In this document: piece by piece, positions 1-9,317 of the stretch
How positions within the stretch are numbered: position 1 is the first letter of the stretch
Layout of the letters: every line of letters begins with the position of its first letter
DNA from: Acerihabitans arboris
GTDB lineage: Bacteria; Pseudomonadota; Gammaproteobacteria; Enterobacterales; Enterobacteriaceae
Direction of reading: 5' to 3'
DNA length: 64,000 bases
Assembly: GCF_010131535.1 (NCBI RefSeq)
Contig: NZ_WUBS01000006.1
Span: 1-64,000 of the forward strand
Translations under genes and position numbers: made by a program
The notes under the pieces: generated by a model
Database searches by the model: none
Seen by the model: only the letters and a program-made list of their open reading frames with translations
What the model was told of the DNA's origin: nothing

Positions 1-1
1 C

Positions 2-868
2 GAATGCCCCCAGTTATCGGCTCAGCTCGGGCGCGCCATATGGCTCAAAGTGGAAACGCTTAATCCGCTGCGCTGTTTTAAAGGGCGCGGCGCGGGCCTG
101 GTTATCGCCGGCGCGGTCGCCCGAGGCGAATCGCGTCCGCTGGTCTGCGCCAGCGCGGGCAATTGGGGGCTGGCGCTGGCGTACTATTGTCATAAGGCCG
201 GCCTGCCGCTGACGGTATTTGCCGCGCAAAATGCCAACCCGCTGAAAATTGAGGCCATTGCAGCCTACGGCGCTGATATCAGGCAGGCCGGCGCCGATTT
301 TGATAGCGCCAAGGAACAGGGCCGGCGATATTGCGACAGCATCGGCGGCTGGTTTATCGAAGACGGCCTGGAGCCGGAAGTGAGCGAAGGGGCCGGCACT
401 ATCGCTTTGGAGCTGTTGTCAGCCGGTGTTCCGTTCCGCGCAATCTATATCCCGGTCGGCAACGGCGCGTTGATTGGCGGCATGGCGAGCTGGATCAAAG
501 CGTCGGCGCCGGATATCCGCATTATCGGTGTGTGTCCGCGCGGCGCTGACGCCATGTACCAAAGCTGGCTGACTCATCGGGTGGTGATCGGCGGAGTGGT
601 AAATACCCAGGCCGAGGGTTTGGCGGTGCGCGTGCCGGTGCCGCAGGCGCTGGAAGATATGCGCGATGTGGTTGATGAAATGATATTGGTTGAGGAGGAG
701 CAGATAGCCGTGGCGACACGTTATGCGCTTGAGTATGCCGGGCTTATCCTGGAGCCTTCCGGCGCGGTATCCCTGGCTGGCATTTTGTCACAGTCGCCAG
801 GGGAACCGGTGCCATGCCCCGGCCCGGTCGCTGCTATTCTGACCGGAGCGAATATAGCATGTGGCTAA
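2..868 (+). CDS. PLP-dependent ammonia-lyase/dehydratase family enzyme, 5' truncated by window edge
   Basis: The frame is open from the first bases of the window, so the start lies outside. The GTG at 50 is internal, because it falls inside the family motif WLKVETLNPLRCFKGRGA, in which the Lys before Gly-Arg-Gly is the expected pyridoxal-phosphate lysine. Further on, SAGNWGLALAY is the phosphate/substrate loop and IYIPVGNGALIGG is the glycine-rich PLP-phosphate loop of fold-type II enzymes (threonine dehydratase and related amino-acid lyases). The C-terminal regulatory ACT domain of biosynthetic IlvA is absent, so this is a catabolic-type or other small dehydratase. The exact substrate cannot be read. 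It may be cargo of the island whose integrase lies at 1837-3276. Confidence 0.75.
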   Translation, partial: ECPQLSAQLGRAIWLKVETLNPLRCFKGRGAGLVIAGAVARGESRPLVCASAGNWGLALAYYCHKAGLPLTVFAAQNANPLKIEAIAAYGADIRQAGADFDSAKEQGRRYCDSIGGWFIEDGLEPEVSEGAGTIALELLSAGVPFRAIYIPVGNGALIGGMASWIKASAPDIRIIGVCPRGADAMYQSWLTHRVVIGGVVNTQAEGLAVRVPVPQALEDMRDVVDEMILVEEEQIAVATRYALEYAGLILEPSGAVSLAGILSQSPGEPVPCPGPVAAILTGANIACG

Positions 869-1149
869 GCGTCGTCATCTGGCAATAGTTTTGTATATCA
901 AACCGCATGGGGCCAACTTTTGCGGTCGCTGAGCTGCGTTAGCGTGTGGTCATGGCCGGCGGCGGCGGACTCAGCAGCAGTGATGGGGCAACGCGTGAGC
1001 GTCGGGTGCCATCGAGCACGTCCTGCGGCAGGGCCCATACTTCTCAAGCGAGGCGTGGGCTAAGGCGTTGTTCGCGGCGAAATCGTCGCGCGTGGTGCCT
1101 GAGTAGCGATACTGCTGGGTCGATGAAATTGCGATGTGGCGTCAATCGG

Positions 1150-1166
1150 CTATCCCCAGGGGATAG
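1150..1166. repeat. 17-bp odd palindrome, copy 1
   Basis: The sequence CTATCCCCAGGGGATAG is an inverted repeat of two 8-mers around a single central base. A second copy differing only at that central base lies 79 bp away (1229-1245). On either strand the palindrome reads through as Leu-Ser-Pro-Gly-Asp-Ser in one frame. Its function is unknown. Confidence 0.7.
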
Positions 1167-1228
1167 CGCGGAATAGGCCGCCACGCTTGAGGACGCCTTT
1201 ACATACCCAGATGCCAACGGTGTCGGAT

Positions 1229-1245
1229 CTATCCCCGGGGGATAG
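1229..1245. repeat. 17-bp odd palindrome, copy 2
   Basis: CTATCCCCGGGGGATAG has the same arms as the copy at 1150-1166 with a G at the centre. It ends 7 bp before the point where recognisable integrase homology resumes (1253), so it sits within or at the edge of the broken integrase gene. It could be a small mobile palindrome or a binding site for a mobile-element protein. Confidence 0.7.
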
Positions 1246-1252
1246 TTGTGGG

Positions 1253-1421
1253 TTGACCGGGCACGGCTTACGTGCGATGGCGCGCACGATCTTATATGAG
1301 GTGCTGGGCTTTCGCCCTGACTACACCGAGCACCAACTGGGGCATGCGGTGCGCGTCCATGGACCTGGCCTATAACCGCACAACGCACCGGGCTGAACGC
1401 CGGAAAAGTATCAGAGTTTAA
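1253..1421 (+). pseudogene. P4-type tyrosine integrase C-terminal relic
   Basis: In one frame the sequence reads LTGHGLRAMARTILYEVL, which is the H-x-x-R catalytic box region of P4-family integrases, followed by GFRPDYTEHQLGHAVR. Near 1357-1368 the homology moves to another frame and continues as AYNRTTHRAERRKS, the region after the catalytic tyrosine, ending in TAA at 1419-1421. The N-terminal catalytic and DNA-binding parts are missing. It is distinct from the intact integrase at 1837-3276 and points to more than one integration event at this place. Confidence 0.7.
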
Positions 1422-1640
1422 GTCACAGCCAATGGGAGTGTTCGTATGACGTCGTGTTCATTCCTAAGCGGGGATGAGAGAGGTTGTGCAAGGGGGATTC
1501 GGATCCACTTGGGCGAGGTGTTTCAGCGCCTGGCTGTGGAAAAGGAGAGCCAATTTGAGGAAGGTGAATTTGTACACAGGTCAAGTGCACATGATGTTGC
1601 TGATGCCGTTGAAAGATGATCGCATGAATCAGTCGCACCT
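1421..1640 (+). pseudogene. IS200/IS605-family tnpA relic
   Basis: The start reads SHSQWECSYDVVFIPKR, matching the N-terminal SHAKWECKYHVVF-type motif of IS200-family Y1 transposases. A stop follows. The homology resumes in a shifted frame as HLGEVFQRLAVEKESQFEEG and shifts again to GQVHMMLLMPLK, equivalent to the HUH metal-binding HVHMM motif. At least two frameshifts and a stop make it non-functional, and the distal half with the catalytic tyrosine is missing. A subterminal hairpin typical of these elements lies at 1704-1722. Confidence 0.7.
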
Positions 1641-1703
1641 GCTGTGATAGGCCATCCACCACTAAATAGCGCCAACTCAGGGACGCGCATTAGCATCCAC
1701 GCC

Positions 1704-1722
1704 AGCCGCTTTTTGAGCGGCT
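1704..1722. repeat. hairpin, candidate right-end structure of the decayed IS200 element
   Basis: AGCCGCT (1704-1710) and AGCGGCT (1716-1722) form a perfect 7-bp stem around a TTTTG loop. IS200/IS605 elements carry such subterminal imperfect palindromes instead of terminal inverted repeats, and its position just after the tnpA relic fits. No transposition target site was identified. Confidence 0.4.
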
Positions 1723-1836
1723 TACGCTATGAATGCCCCGGCCTTGCCGGGAGATTGTTACCTTGAGCCGTTCAGAAAAGGCGAGTTAGTCTCACTGTAG
1801 CGTAATTGCTGTAAGGGGCTCCCTCGCTCATTTTGT

Positions 1837-3276
1837 TTAATTTTCTCGTGGGGATGGCTGTGGCTGATGAAACGTTGTCCGACGTGCTCCATTTTCAACA
1901 GGGGTGGATAAGGTAATGGTCATCTCTTCCTTCCCGCTATTAGTTTGCAGGGGCACTGCACTCATGCCGGAATTGATGCTGGACATTGTTGGAATACCGG
2001 CTATTTGAATAACCAACCGGCTATTGGCGGCGTCTATATGCCCTTGCTCTAACAAATCAAGACGGTCCGCCCAATCCTGCATCATGATCCGTCGCTGTTC
2101 AACGTAGGCCGCGTGGTTGTAGGCTGCGCTCACTTTGTTCGGGTCGGTATGAGAAAGCTGTGCTTCTATCCATGTCTTTGGATAACCAATTTCATGCAGT
2201 GCTGTGGAAATTGTGCCGCGGATACCGTGGCCAGTCAGACGATCTTTATATCCCATTCGTTTGAGGGCTTGGTTGAGTGTGTTTTCACTCATGCGCTTTT
2301 TCAGGTCAGAACTGTGGGGTAAAAGGAATTGCTGCGCAGGTCTACTATTTCCGAGCAGGTGGCGGATGATTTCAATAGCCTGGACAGATAAAGGAACGGT
2401 ATAGGGCGGGATATCTTGCGTGTGTTTGCCGTTCTTGCGCAAAAGTTTTTTTAGCTGTTTTACGTTATCCGGCGGAATAAGCCATAACCCGCGCGCCAGA
2501 TCAAACTGCTCTGGCGTAGCCAGGCGTAGCTCGCCGGTGCGAACACCGGTCAGCAGCAGCAGTCGAAGCCCCATCTGGGTGTTCTGTTGGCCAGGATAAC
2601 AACGTAGGTTTTGTAAAAAAGCGGGGATCTCATGCATCCATAAAAAGGGGTTATGGACAGAAGGTGGTTTAGGCAGTGCGACCACCTTCAGGTCGGTAGC
2701 AGGGTTATTCTCCAATCCTTCCACTTTGACTAAAGCAAAGCGGAATAACTGATTCAACCAGCCGCGGACTTTTTCGGCAACGGTGAATGCGCCGCGATGT
2801 TCAATTTTGCTCATGATTTGTAAGAGGTCAGTCCGGCGGACATCATAAATAGATGTTTTGCCAATTCTCGGCAGGACATCATTGTTGAAAACTCGCTTGC
2901 ACTGGGAAAGCGGCGACTTTCTCCCTTCTTTCGACGTCAGTGCCCGGTATGCAGTCCATTCCCTGAATACGGTTTCAAAGCTGTTCTCAGAAGCCAACAA
3001 GGTGGCATAACGTTGCTGCTCGCGGGCAGCCCGCGGATTAATGCCCTTTGCCAACAGGGCAGAAGCTTGATCTCTTGACTGTCTTGCTTCACGGAGTGTT
3101 ACGCTTGGATAGCAACCCAGGGAAATTCGCTTTTGTTTTCCTCCCCAGTAATAGCGGAAGTGCCAGGTTTTTCCACCCTTGGGTGAAACAGCCAGCGAAA
3201 GGCCGGCATCATCGGAGAGGGTATAGGCTTTGCCGGTCGCTTTGGCCCGGCGGATTGCGGTATCGGAAAGTGCCAT
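1837..3276 (-). CDS. P4-type tyrosine recombinase (island integrase)
   Basis: This site-specific integrase of 479 residues is somewhat longer than the usual ~400-420. It begins MALSDTAIRRAK, typical of the arm-binding DUF4102 N-terminus. The catalytic set is visible: Arg246 in LTGVRTGELR, His350-x-x-Arg353 in TGHGIRGT, His376 in LSHTDP, and the nucleophile Tyr386 in AAYNH. A further ~60 residues after the normal end carry no motif. The start is preceded by AGGAG. The gene lies next to the 3' end of tRNA-Asn (3506-3581), the classic integration site for this family, so it probably mobilised the DNA to its left. GC content is clearly lower than in the nif genes. The reading frame is intact. Confidence 0.93.
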   Translation of the reverse strand: MALSDTAIRRAKATGKAYTLSDDAGLSLAVSPKGGKTWHFRYYWGGKQKRISLGCYPSVTLREARQSRDQASALLAKGINPRAAREQQRYATLLASENSFETVFREWTAYRALTSKEGRKSPLSQCKRVFNNDVLPRIGKTSIYDVRRTDLLQIMSKIEHRGAFTVAEKVRGWLNQLFRFALVKVEGLENNPATDLKVVALPKPPSVHNPFLWMHEIPAFLQNLRCYPGQQNTQMGLRLLLLTGVRTGELRLATPEQFDLARGLWLIPPDNVKQLKKLLRKNGKHTQDIPPYTVPLSVQAIEIIRHLLGNSRPAQQFLLPHSSDLKKRMSENTLNQALKRMGYKDRLTGHGIRGTISTALHEIGYPKTWIEAQLSHTDPNKVSAAYNHAAYVEQRRIMMQDWADRLDLLEQGHIDAANSRLVIQIAGIPTMSSINSGMSAVPLQTNSGKEEMTITLSTPVENGARRTTFHQPQPSPREN

Positions 3277-3372
3277 GATCGTAGCTCCTGATTTATGGTC
3301 AGAGCTGGATTTTGGTTTCCAATCGTAGAGTCATCTAGCAACAATCCGGAATCAAACTCCCCCGCATTTCCG

Positions 3373-3396
3373 ATGGACTTAAAAATGGACTTAAAA
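3373..3396. repeat. 12-bp tandem repeat near attachment site
   Basis: ATGGACTTAAAA occurs twice back to back (3373-3384, 3385-3396) between the integrase start and tRNA-Asn. Related TGGATTT/TGGACGT words follow downstream. Direct repeats in this position are candidates for integrase arm-binding sites, but this is inferred from location only. Confidence 0.4.
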
Positions 3397-3470
3397 GCAT
3401 CGGATATAGGTGGATTTCAGTGGACGTCGCTGGAACGGAGAAGGATGGATTTCATCCATATTTCAATAGC

Positions 3471-3496
3471 CTGTAGATGTCAGTAGACATCTACAG
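3471..3496. repeat. perfect 11-bp inverted repeat beside tRNA-Asn
   Basis: CTGTAGATGTC (3471-3481) and GACATCTACAG (3486-3496) flank an AGTA loop, 9 bp beyond the 3' end of tRNA-Asn on the island side. There is no T-run, so it is not a classic terminator. It may be part of the attachment site or stabilise the end of the tRNA transcript. Confidence 0.5.
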
Positions 3497-3505
3497 AACA
3501 GAATT

Positions 3506-3581
3506 TGGCTCCTCTGACTGGACTCGAACCAGTGACATACGGATTAACAGTCCGCCGTTCTACCGACTGAACTACAGAGGA
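3506..3581 (-). tRNA. tRNA-Asn(GTT)
   Basis: The minus strand reads TCCTCTGTAGTTCAGTCGGT and onward, with anticodon GTT (plus-strand AAC at 3546-3548), T-loop GGTTCGAGTCC and an encoded CCA end, 76 nt in all. It is effectively the standard enterobacterial asparagine tRNA. Its 3' half is a well-known integration target, and here the P4-type integrase lies on the 3' side. The nif region starts on its 5' side. Confidence 0.97.
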
Positions 3582-3599
3582 ATCGCGAGAACGGAGCGA

Positions 3600-3628
3600 A
3601 TACTAAAGGCACCGGCCGGTTTTGTCAA
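3600..3628 (-). promoter_or_regulatory. sigma-70 promoter of tRNA-Asn
   Basis: On the minus strand TTGACA (3628-3623) and TAGTAT (3605-3600) are separated by exactly 17 bp and lie just upstream of the tRNA 5' end at 3581. This is a near-consensus strong promoter. Confidence 0.8.
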
Positions 3629-3846
3629 AGTTCTTTTCAGCAATTGCCGCCGGATGGCCAGGAGATCGCCAGTTTGCTGATTATCCGCGCAATTTCCGTC
3701 GCTTGAGCGCCGTTTCCGTGCGCTGGACGCGTGACATCCAGGCAGGCGCCAAACTCCGCTTCCCACTATGCCAATGCCTGCTTATTGCAATGTGCCAATC
3801 CCATGCCAACCCGGACCCTTACCGCGGCCGGGAGCCGCACAGGTTC

Positions 3847-3862
3847 TGTCTGCTTTATGACA
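3847..3862 (+). promoter_or_regulatory. NifA upstream activator site for nifH
   Basis: TGTCTGCTTTATGACA is an exact TGT-N10-ACA match. Its centre lies about 127 bp upstream of the expected nifH transcription start, which is normal for NifA enhancers. Confidence 0.85.
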
Positions 3863-3885
3863 AAAGGTTTGATTTTTGTCCATAA

Positions 3886-4893
<1,008 letters not shown>

Positions 4894-4971
4894 TAGCGGC
4901 GCGCGCTGCTCCCTGAGCCGGCAACGGCTGGCTTAGGTCACTACCTCCAATCATTATGTAAGGACATCGCC

Positions 4972-6420
4972 ATGACTGATATAACCGGCGAACAAACGCT
5001 GGCGCTGATTCAGGAAGTTCTGGAAGTCTTTCCTGAAAAAGCCCGCAAAGAACGTGCCAAGCACTATATGCTCAGCGATCCGGAAATGGAAAGCGTTGGC
5101 AAATGCATTACCTCCAACCGTAAATCCCAGCCCGGCGTGATGACGGTGCGCGGCTGCGCCTACGCCGGTTCGAAAGGGGTAGTGTTCGGACCGATCAAGG
5201 ACATGGCCCATATCTCCCACGGCCCTATCGGCTGCGGCCAGTACTCCCGCGCCGGCCGCCGCAACTACTATACCGGCGTAAGCGGCGTCAACGCCTTCGG
5301 CACCTTGAACTTTACCTCGGATTTCCAGGAAAAGGACATCGTGTTCGGCGGCGACAAAAAGCTGACCCAGCTGATTGAGGAAATGGAAACCCTGTTTCCG
5401 TTAACCAAAGGCATCTCCATCCAGTCCGAATGTCCGGTCGGCCTTATCGGCGACGATATCGAGGCGGTGGCGCGGGAAATGCAAAAAAAACTCGATAAAC
5501 CGATAGTGCCGGTACGCTGCGAAGGGTTCCGAGGTGTTTCCCAGTCGCTGGGACATCATATCGCCAACGACGTGGTGCGCGACTGGATCCTGTCCAACCG
5601 CGACGATGAAGCGTTTGTTACCACCCCCTACGACATCGCAATTATCGGCGACTACAATATCGGCGGCGACGCCTGGGCCTCCAGGATCCTGCTCGAGGAA
5701 ATCGGCCTGCGGGTCGTGGCGCAATGGTCCGGCGACGGCACCCTGGTGGAAATGGAAAATACGCCCAAGGTGAAGCTGAACCTGGTGCACTGCTATCGCT
5801 CCATGAACTACATCTCGCGCCATATGGAAGAAAAATACGGCATTCCCTGGATGGAATATAACTTCTTCGGCCCGACCAAGATTGCCGAGTCCCTGCGCAA
5901 AATTGCCGCGCTGTTTGACGAAACCATCCAGGCCAATACCGAAGCGGTGATCGCCAAATACCAGGCGCAGACCGATGCCATTATCGCTAAATACCGCCCG
6001 CGCCTGGAAGGCAAACGCGTGCTGCTGTATCTCGGCGGCCTACGTCCGCGCCATGTAATCGGCGCGTATGAAGATCTGGGTATGGAAATTATCGGCAGCG
6101 GCTATGAATTCGCCCATAACGATGACTACGACCGTACCTTGCCGGACCTGAAAAAGGGCACGCTGTTGTTCGATGACGCCAGCAGCTATGAGCTGGAGGA
6201 AATCATCAAGGCGCTGAAACCCGATTTAATCGGCTCCGGCATCAAGGAAAAATACATCTTCCAGAAAATGGGCTTCCCGTTCCGGCAGATGCACTCCTGG
6301 GATTACTCCGGCCCGTATCACGGCTATGACGGTTTTGCCGTGTTCGCCCGCGATATGGACATGACCCTGAATAACCCAAGCTGGACCCAGTTGACCGCGC
6401 CCTGGCTGAAAACCGCCTGA
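4972..6420 (+). CDS. nifD: nitrogenase MoFe protein alpha chain
   Basis: NifD forms the alpha2beta2 dinitrogenase with NifK and holds FeMo-co. All key residues are present: P-cluster cysteines Cys62, Cys88 and Cys154 ([20 protein letters not shown]), His195 in the substrate pocket (SLGHHIAND), and the cofactor ligands Cys274 (LVHCYRS) and His441 ([12 protein letters not shown]). The length of 482 aa and the Mo-type cofactor motif identify it as the molybdenum enzyme, not VnfD or AnfD. A ribosome site GTAAGGA precedes the ATG. It lies 78 bp after nifH and 62 bp before nifK. Confidence 0.99.
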   Translation: MTDITGEQTLALIQEVLEVFPEKARKERAKHYMLSDPEMESVGKCITSNRKSQPGVMTVRGCAYAGSKGVVFGPIKDMAHISHGPIGCGQYSRAGRRNYYTGVSGVNAFGTLNFTSDFQEKDIVFGGDKKLTQLIEEMETLFPLTKGISIQSECPVGLIGDDIEAVAREMQKKLDKPIVPVRCEGFRGVSQSLGHHIANDVVRDWILSNRDDEAFVTTPYDIAIIGDYNIGGDAWASRILLEEIGLRVVAQWSGDGTLVEMENTPKVKLNLVHCYRSMNYISRHMEEKYGIPWMEYNFFGPTKIAESLRKIAALFDETIQANTEAVIAKYQAQTDAIIAKYRPRLEGKRVLLYLGGLRPRHVIGAYEDLGMEIIGSGYEFAHNDDYDRTLPDLKKGTLLFDDASSYELEEIIKALKPDLIGSGIKEKYIFQKMGFPFRQMHSWDYSGPYHGYDGFAVFARDMDMTLNNPSWTQLTAPWLKTA

Positions 6421-6482
6421 GATTGTTTGCCTGAAGCCTGAACCCGTCAGTTCACAGATTTGTGGCGCGGGAGGAGAGAATC

Positions 6483-8054
6483 ATGAGTCAGAGTGTAGAA
6501 AAAACCAAGGCCTGCTATCCGTTGTTTGAGCAAGCGGAATACCAGGCGCTGTTTACCAGCAAACGCGAGCTGGAGGAGGCCCATGGCGAAGCCCGGGTCA
6601 AGGAAGTGTTCGAGTGGACCACCACGCCGGAATACCAGGAACTGAATTTTAAGCGCGAGGCGCTGACCATCGACCCCGCCAAGGCCTGCCAGCCGCTGGG
6701 CGCGGTGCTCTGTTCGCTCGGTTTTGCCAATACGCTGCCCTATGTGCACGGTTCGCAAGGCTGCGTGGCCTATTTTCGCACCTATTTCAACCGCCATTTC
6801 AAGGAGCCGGTGGCCTGCGTGTCCGATTCGATGACCGAGGACGCGGCGGTATTCGGCGGCAATAACAACCTGAACAACGGCCTGCAGAATGCCCATGCGC
6901 TGTACAAGCCGCAGGCCATCGCCGTTTCCACCACCTGTATGGCGGAGGTGATCGGCGACGACCTGAGCGCCTTTATAGCCAACGCCAAGAAAGACGGTTT
7001 TATCGATACGTCGGTGCCGGTGCCTTATGCCCATACCCCGAGCTTTATCGGCAGCCATATCACCGGCTGGGATAATATGTTCGAAGGTTTTGCCCGCGAA
7101 TATACCGATAAGACCGACGCCCGGGATTACCAGCCCGGCCGTAACGGCAAGATCAACCTGGTGGCCGGTTTTGAAACCTATCTCGGCAACTTCCGGGTGC
7201 TGAAACGCATGATGGACCAGATGGGCGTCGGCTACAGCCTGCTGTCCGATCCGTCCGAAGTGCTGGATACCCCGGCGGACGGCGAATACCGCATGTACGC
7301 AGGCGGCACCACCCAGGACGAGATGCGCGACGCGCCGAACGCCATCGATACCCTGTTGCTGCAACCCTGGCATCTGCTGAAGACCAAAAAAATGGTGCAG
7401 GAGAACTGGGGGCAGCCCGCCACGCCGGTGGACGTGCCCTTGGGCCTGGAAGCCACCGATCGGCTGCTGATGACAATCAGCGAGCTGACCGGCAAGCCTA
7501 TTCCCGACGCCCTGACGCTGGAGCGCGGCCGGCTGGTGGATATGATGCTCGATTCCCATACCTGGATCCACGGTAAAAGCTACGGCCTGTACGGCGATCC
7601 GGATTTTGTCATGGGCATGACCAGGTTCCTGCTGGAGCTGGGCTGCGAGCCGACGGTTGTCCTGTGCCACAACGCCAATAAACGCTGGCAGAAAGAGATG
7701 AAAAAGGTGCTGGCCGCGTCCCCTTACGGCCAGGAAAGCGAGGTGTATATCAACTGCGATTTGTGGCATTTCCGTTCGCTGATGTTTACCCGCAAGCCGG
7801 ATTTCATGATTGGCAACTCCTACGGCAAGTTTATCCAGCGCGATACCCTTGCTAAAGGCGAGCAGTTTGAAGTGCCGTTGATCCGCATCGGCTTTCCGAT
7901 TTTCGACAGGCATCACCTGCATCGCCTCTCCACCTGGGGCTACGAGGGCGCCATGACGGTGCTGACCACCCTGGTCAACGCCACGCTGGAAAAACTGGAT
8001 CGCGATACCATGAAGATCGGCAAGACCGACTATAACTTCGACCTGATCCGCTGA
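6483..8054 (+). CDS. nifK: nitrogenase MoFe protein beta chain
   Basis: NifK is the beta subunit of dinitrogenase and shares the P-cluster with NifD. The ATG at 6483 (MSQSVEKTKACYPLFEQ) is chosen because the family begins there and GGAGAG precedes it. An upstream in-frame ATG at 6462 is less likely. The P-cluster ligands Cys69 (KACQPLG), Cys94 (SQGCVAY) and Cys152 (TTCMAEVIGDD) are present, as is the serine equivalent to Ser188 (PSFIGS). The length of 523 aa is normal. It is followed by a strong stem-loop before nifT. Confidence 0.99.
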   Translation: MSQSVEKTKACYPLFEQAEYQALFTSKRELEEAHGEARVKEVFEWTTTPEYQELNFKREALTIDPAKACQPLGAVLCSLGFANTLPYVHGSQGCVAYFRTYFNRHFKEPVACVSDSMTEDAAVFGGNNNLNNGLQNAHALYKPQAIAVSTTCMAEVIGDDLSAFIANAKKDGFIDTSVPVPYAHTPSFIGSHITGWDNMFEGFAREYTDKTDARDYQPGRNGKINLVAGFETYLGNFRVLKRMMDQMGVGYSLLSDPSEVLDTPADGEYRMYAGGTTQDEMRDAPNAIDTLLLQPWHLLKTKKMVQENWGQPATPVDVPLGLEATDRLLMTISELTGKPIPDALTLERGRLVDMMLDSHTWIHGKSYGLYGDPDFVMGMTRFLLELGCEPTVVLCHNANKRWQKEMKKVLAASPYGQESEVYINCDLWHFRSLMFTRKPDFMIGNSYGKFIQRDTLAKGEQFEVPLIRIGFPIFDRHHLHRLSTWGYEGAMTVLTTLVNATLEKLDRDTMKIGKTDYNFDLIR

Positions 8055-8059
8055 CCGAC

Positions 8060-8086
8060 CGGCTCCGGGGATCCCCTCCGGAGCCG
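8060..8086 (+). repeat. perfect 9-bp stem-loop between nifK and nifT
   Basis: CGGCTCCGG (8060-8068) and CCGGAGCCG (8078-8086) pair around a 9-nt loop, directly after the nifK stop. No U-tract follows, so it is more likely an mRNA-stabilising or processing structure that favours nifHDK over nifTY than a full terminator. Confidence 0.55.
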
Positions 8087-8107
8087 CCCCGACGGGAGAA
8101 AGCCGCT

Positions 8108-8323
8108 ATGCCGAGTGTGTTATTCAGTGAAAAAGGCGACGATCTGTATTGCTATATCGCCAAGCAGGATTTGGAAGCGCGGGTGATCCGCATTGAATTC
8201 GATGATGCCGCCTGCTGGGGCGGCATGTTCGAGCTGGAGGGCGGCAAGTCGTACTACATCTATCCGCAGCCGGGGAAACCGCCGTTCCCGGTGCGTTTAC
8301 GCGCCAGCAAAAATGCCGGTTAA
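8108..8323 (+). CDS. nifT: NifT/FixU family protein
   Basis: This small protein of 71 aa begins MPSVLFSEKGDDLYCYIAKQ and contains the family signature WGGMFELEGGKSYYI. Its biochemical role is not settled. In Klebsiella it is dispensable for fixation. It sits in its usual place after nifK and before nifY, with ribosome site GGGAGAA. Confidence 0.93.
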   Translation: MPSVLFSEKGDDLYCYIAKQDLEARVIRIEFDDAACWGGMFELEGGKSYYIYPQPGKPPFPVRLRASKNAG

Positions 8324-8346
8324 TTACCGGCAACAGGAGCATACCG

Positions 8347-9024
8347 ATGAATGTCGCAACCGACGATCCCTTATTCTGGCGTTTGTTCGCCCTGGCGCAG
8401 ACCTTGCCGCGGTTGCCGCCCCGTGAAATGATCCTATGGCTGGAGAAGGTGTCCGGCCAGCCGTTGACGCCGGCCCGGCTCGCCCGGCTTAGCCTAGACC
8501 ATCTGGCGCGGGAATTCCCGTCGGTGGCCGGCCAGCCGACGGTGGGGCTGTGGCAGTTGGTGATGTCCTGCCTGGCGGGCGAACTGCCGGAGCATCTGAC
8601 CACCCACCCGGAGCGGGCGGAACCGCTGCAGTTGCGCGCCGCCTTTGCCTCCAGCGACGGCCTGATGATTGACGGCCATTTCGGCCAGGGTAAGCTGTTT
8701 TTTATCTACGCCTTTGATGATAAAGGTCCCTACCTGCAACAGGTCAGGCGCCACCGCGACGAACCCGACGCGCCGGAGGAGGGCAACGAGGCGCGGGCGC
8801 GGATGCTGAGCGACTGCCATTTGCTGTTTTGCGAGGCGATTGGCGGCCCGGCCGCGGCCAGGGTGATCCGCAATAATATCCATCCGATAAAAATCAAGCC
8901 GCCGATGACCATCGAACAACAGCTGCAGGCGTTGCGTACCATGCTGGCCGGGCGTATCCCGCCGTGGCTGGCGAAACGCCTGGGCAAAACCCACCCTCTA
9001 TCGCAGCATCAATTTTCGCTGTGA
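8347..9024 (+). CDS. nifY: nitrogenase MoFe apoprotein/cofactor-binding protein NifY
   Basis: NifY binds apo-dinitrogenase and FeMo-co during cofactor insertion. The N-terminal ~90 residues form the helical NifX-associated domain. From about residue 97 (LRAAFASSDGLMIDGHFGQG) the protein has the dinitrogenase iron-molybdenum cofactor-binding fold shared with NifX and the NifB C-terminus. The length is 225 aa. It is the last gene of the nifHDKTY operon, followed at 9131 by a strong terminator. Confidence 0.93.
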   Translation: MNVATDDPLFWRLFALAQTLPRLPPREMILWLEKVSGQPLTPARLARLSLDHLAREFPSVAGQPTVGLWQLVMSCLAGELPEHLTTHPERAEPLQLRAAFASSDGLMIDGHFGQGKLFFIYAFDDKGPYLQQVRRHRDEPDAPEEGNEARARMLSDCHLLFCEAIGGPAAARVIRNNIHPIKIKPPMTIEQQLQALRTMLAGRIPPWLAKRLGKTHPLSQHQFSL

Positions 9025-9130
9025 CGCTCCGCGGGCTTGATGAGCAAGCTTAGCCCCGGGGTATAACAGGGAGCGCTCAGGGCGCGTTGGCCCGCCGCCG
9101 CCCTGACCTAACCCGTTGTCAGCCCGTTTC

Positions 9131-9157
9131 GGCGCCCCCTGTGGGCGCCGTTTTTTT
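9131..9157 (+). terminator. rho-independent terminator after nifY
   Basis: The stem GGCGCCC/GGGCGCC (9131-9137, 9143-9149) is followed by a run of seven T. It separates nifHDKTY from the downstream esterase and from nifENX. Confidence 0.88.
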
Positions 9158-9317
9158 ATCTCATGGATGTATCGCGAAAAAAAAAGCGCCCGGCGGCGCG
9201 GCGGCTAATATAGTTTCCAGGGGAAGCGCTTAACCGGATGCGGGCACCAGTGCTGTTGGCCGGCATGGATTTTAAGGGCGGCCGTATATTTTTATCTCTA
9301 TATCACGAGGCTAATGG

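Larger units (their letters stand above)
869..1252. other. gene-poor degenerate stretch with two 17-bp palindromes
   Basis: No open frame here resembles a known protein. The only structure seen is a pair of near-identical palindromes, one inside this stretch and the other at its right edge (annotated separately). The sequence leads directly into an integrase relic, so it is best read as decayed island DNA. Confidence 0.5.

Noticed and set aside
6447..7922. 491-codon open frame antisense to nifK
   Set aside because: It mirrors nifK, which is certain. High GC at third codon positions creates long antisense frames in this genome. The translated sequence is rich in His and Gln and shows no family motif.
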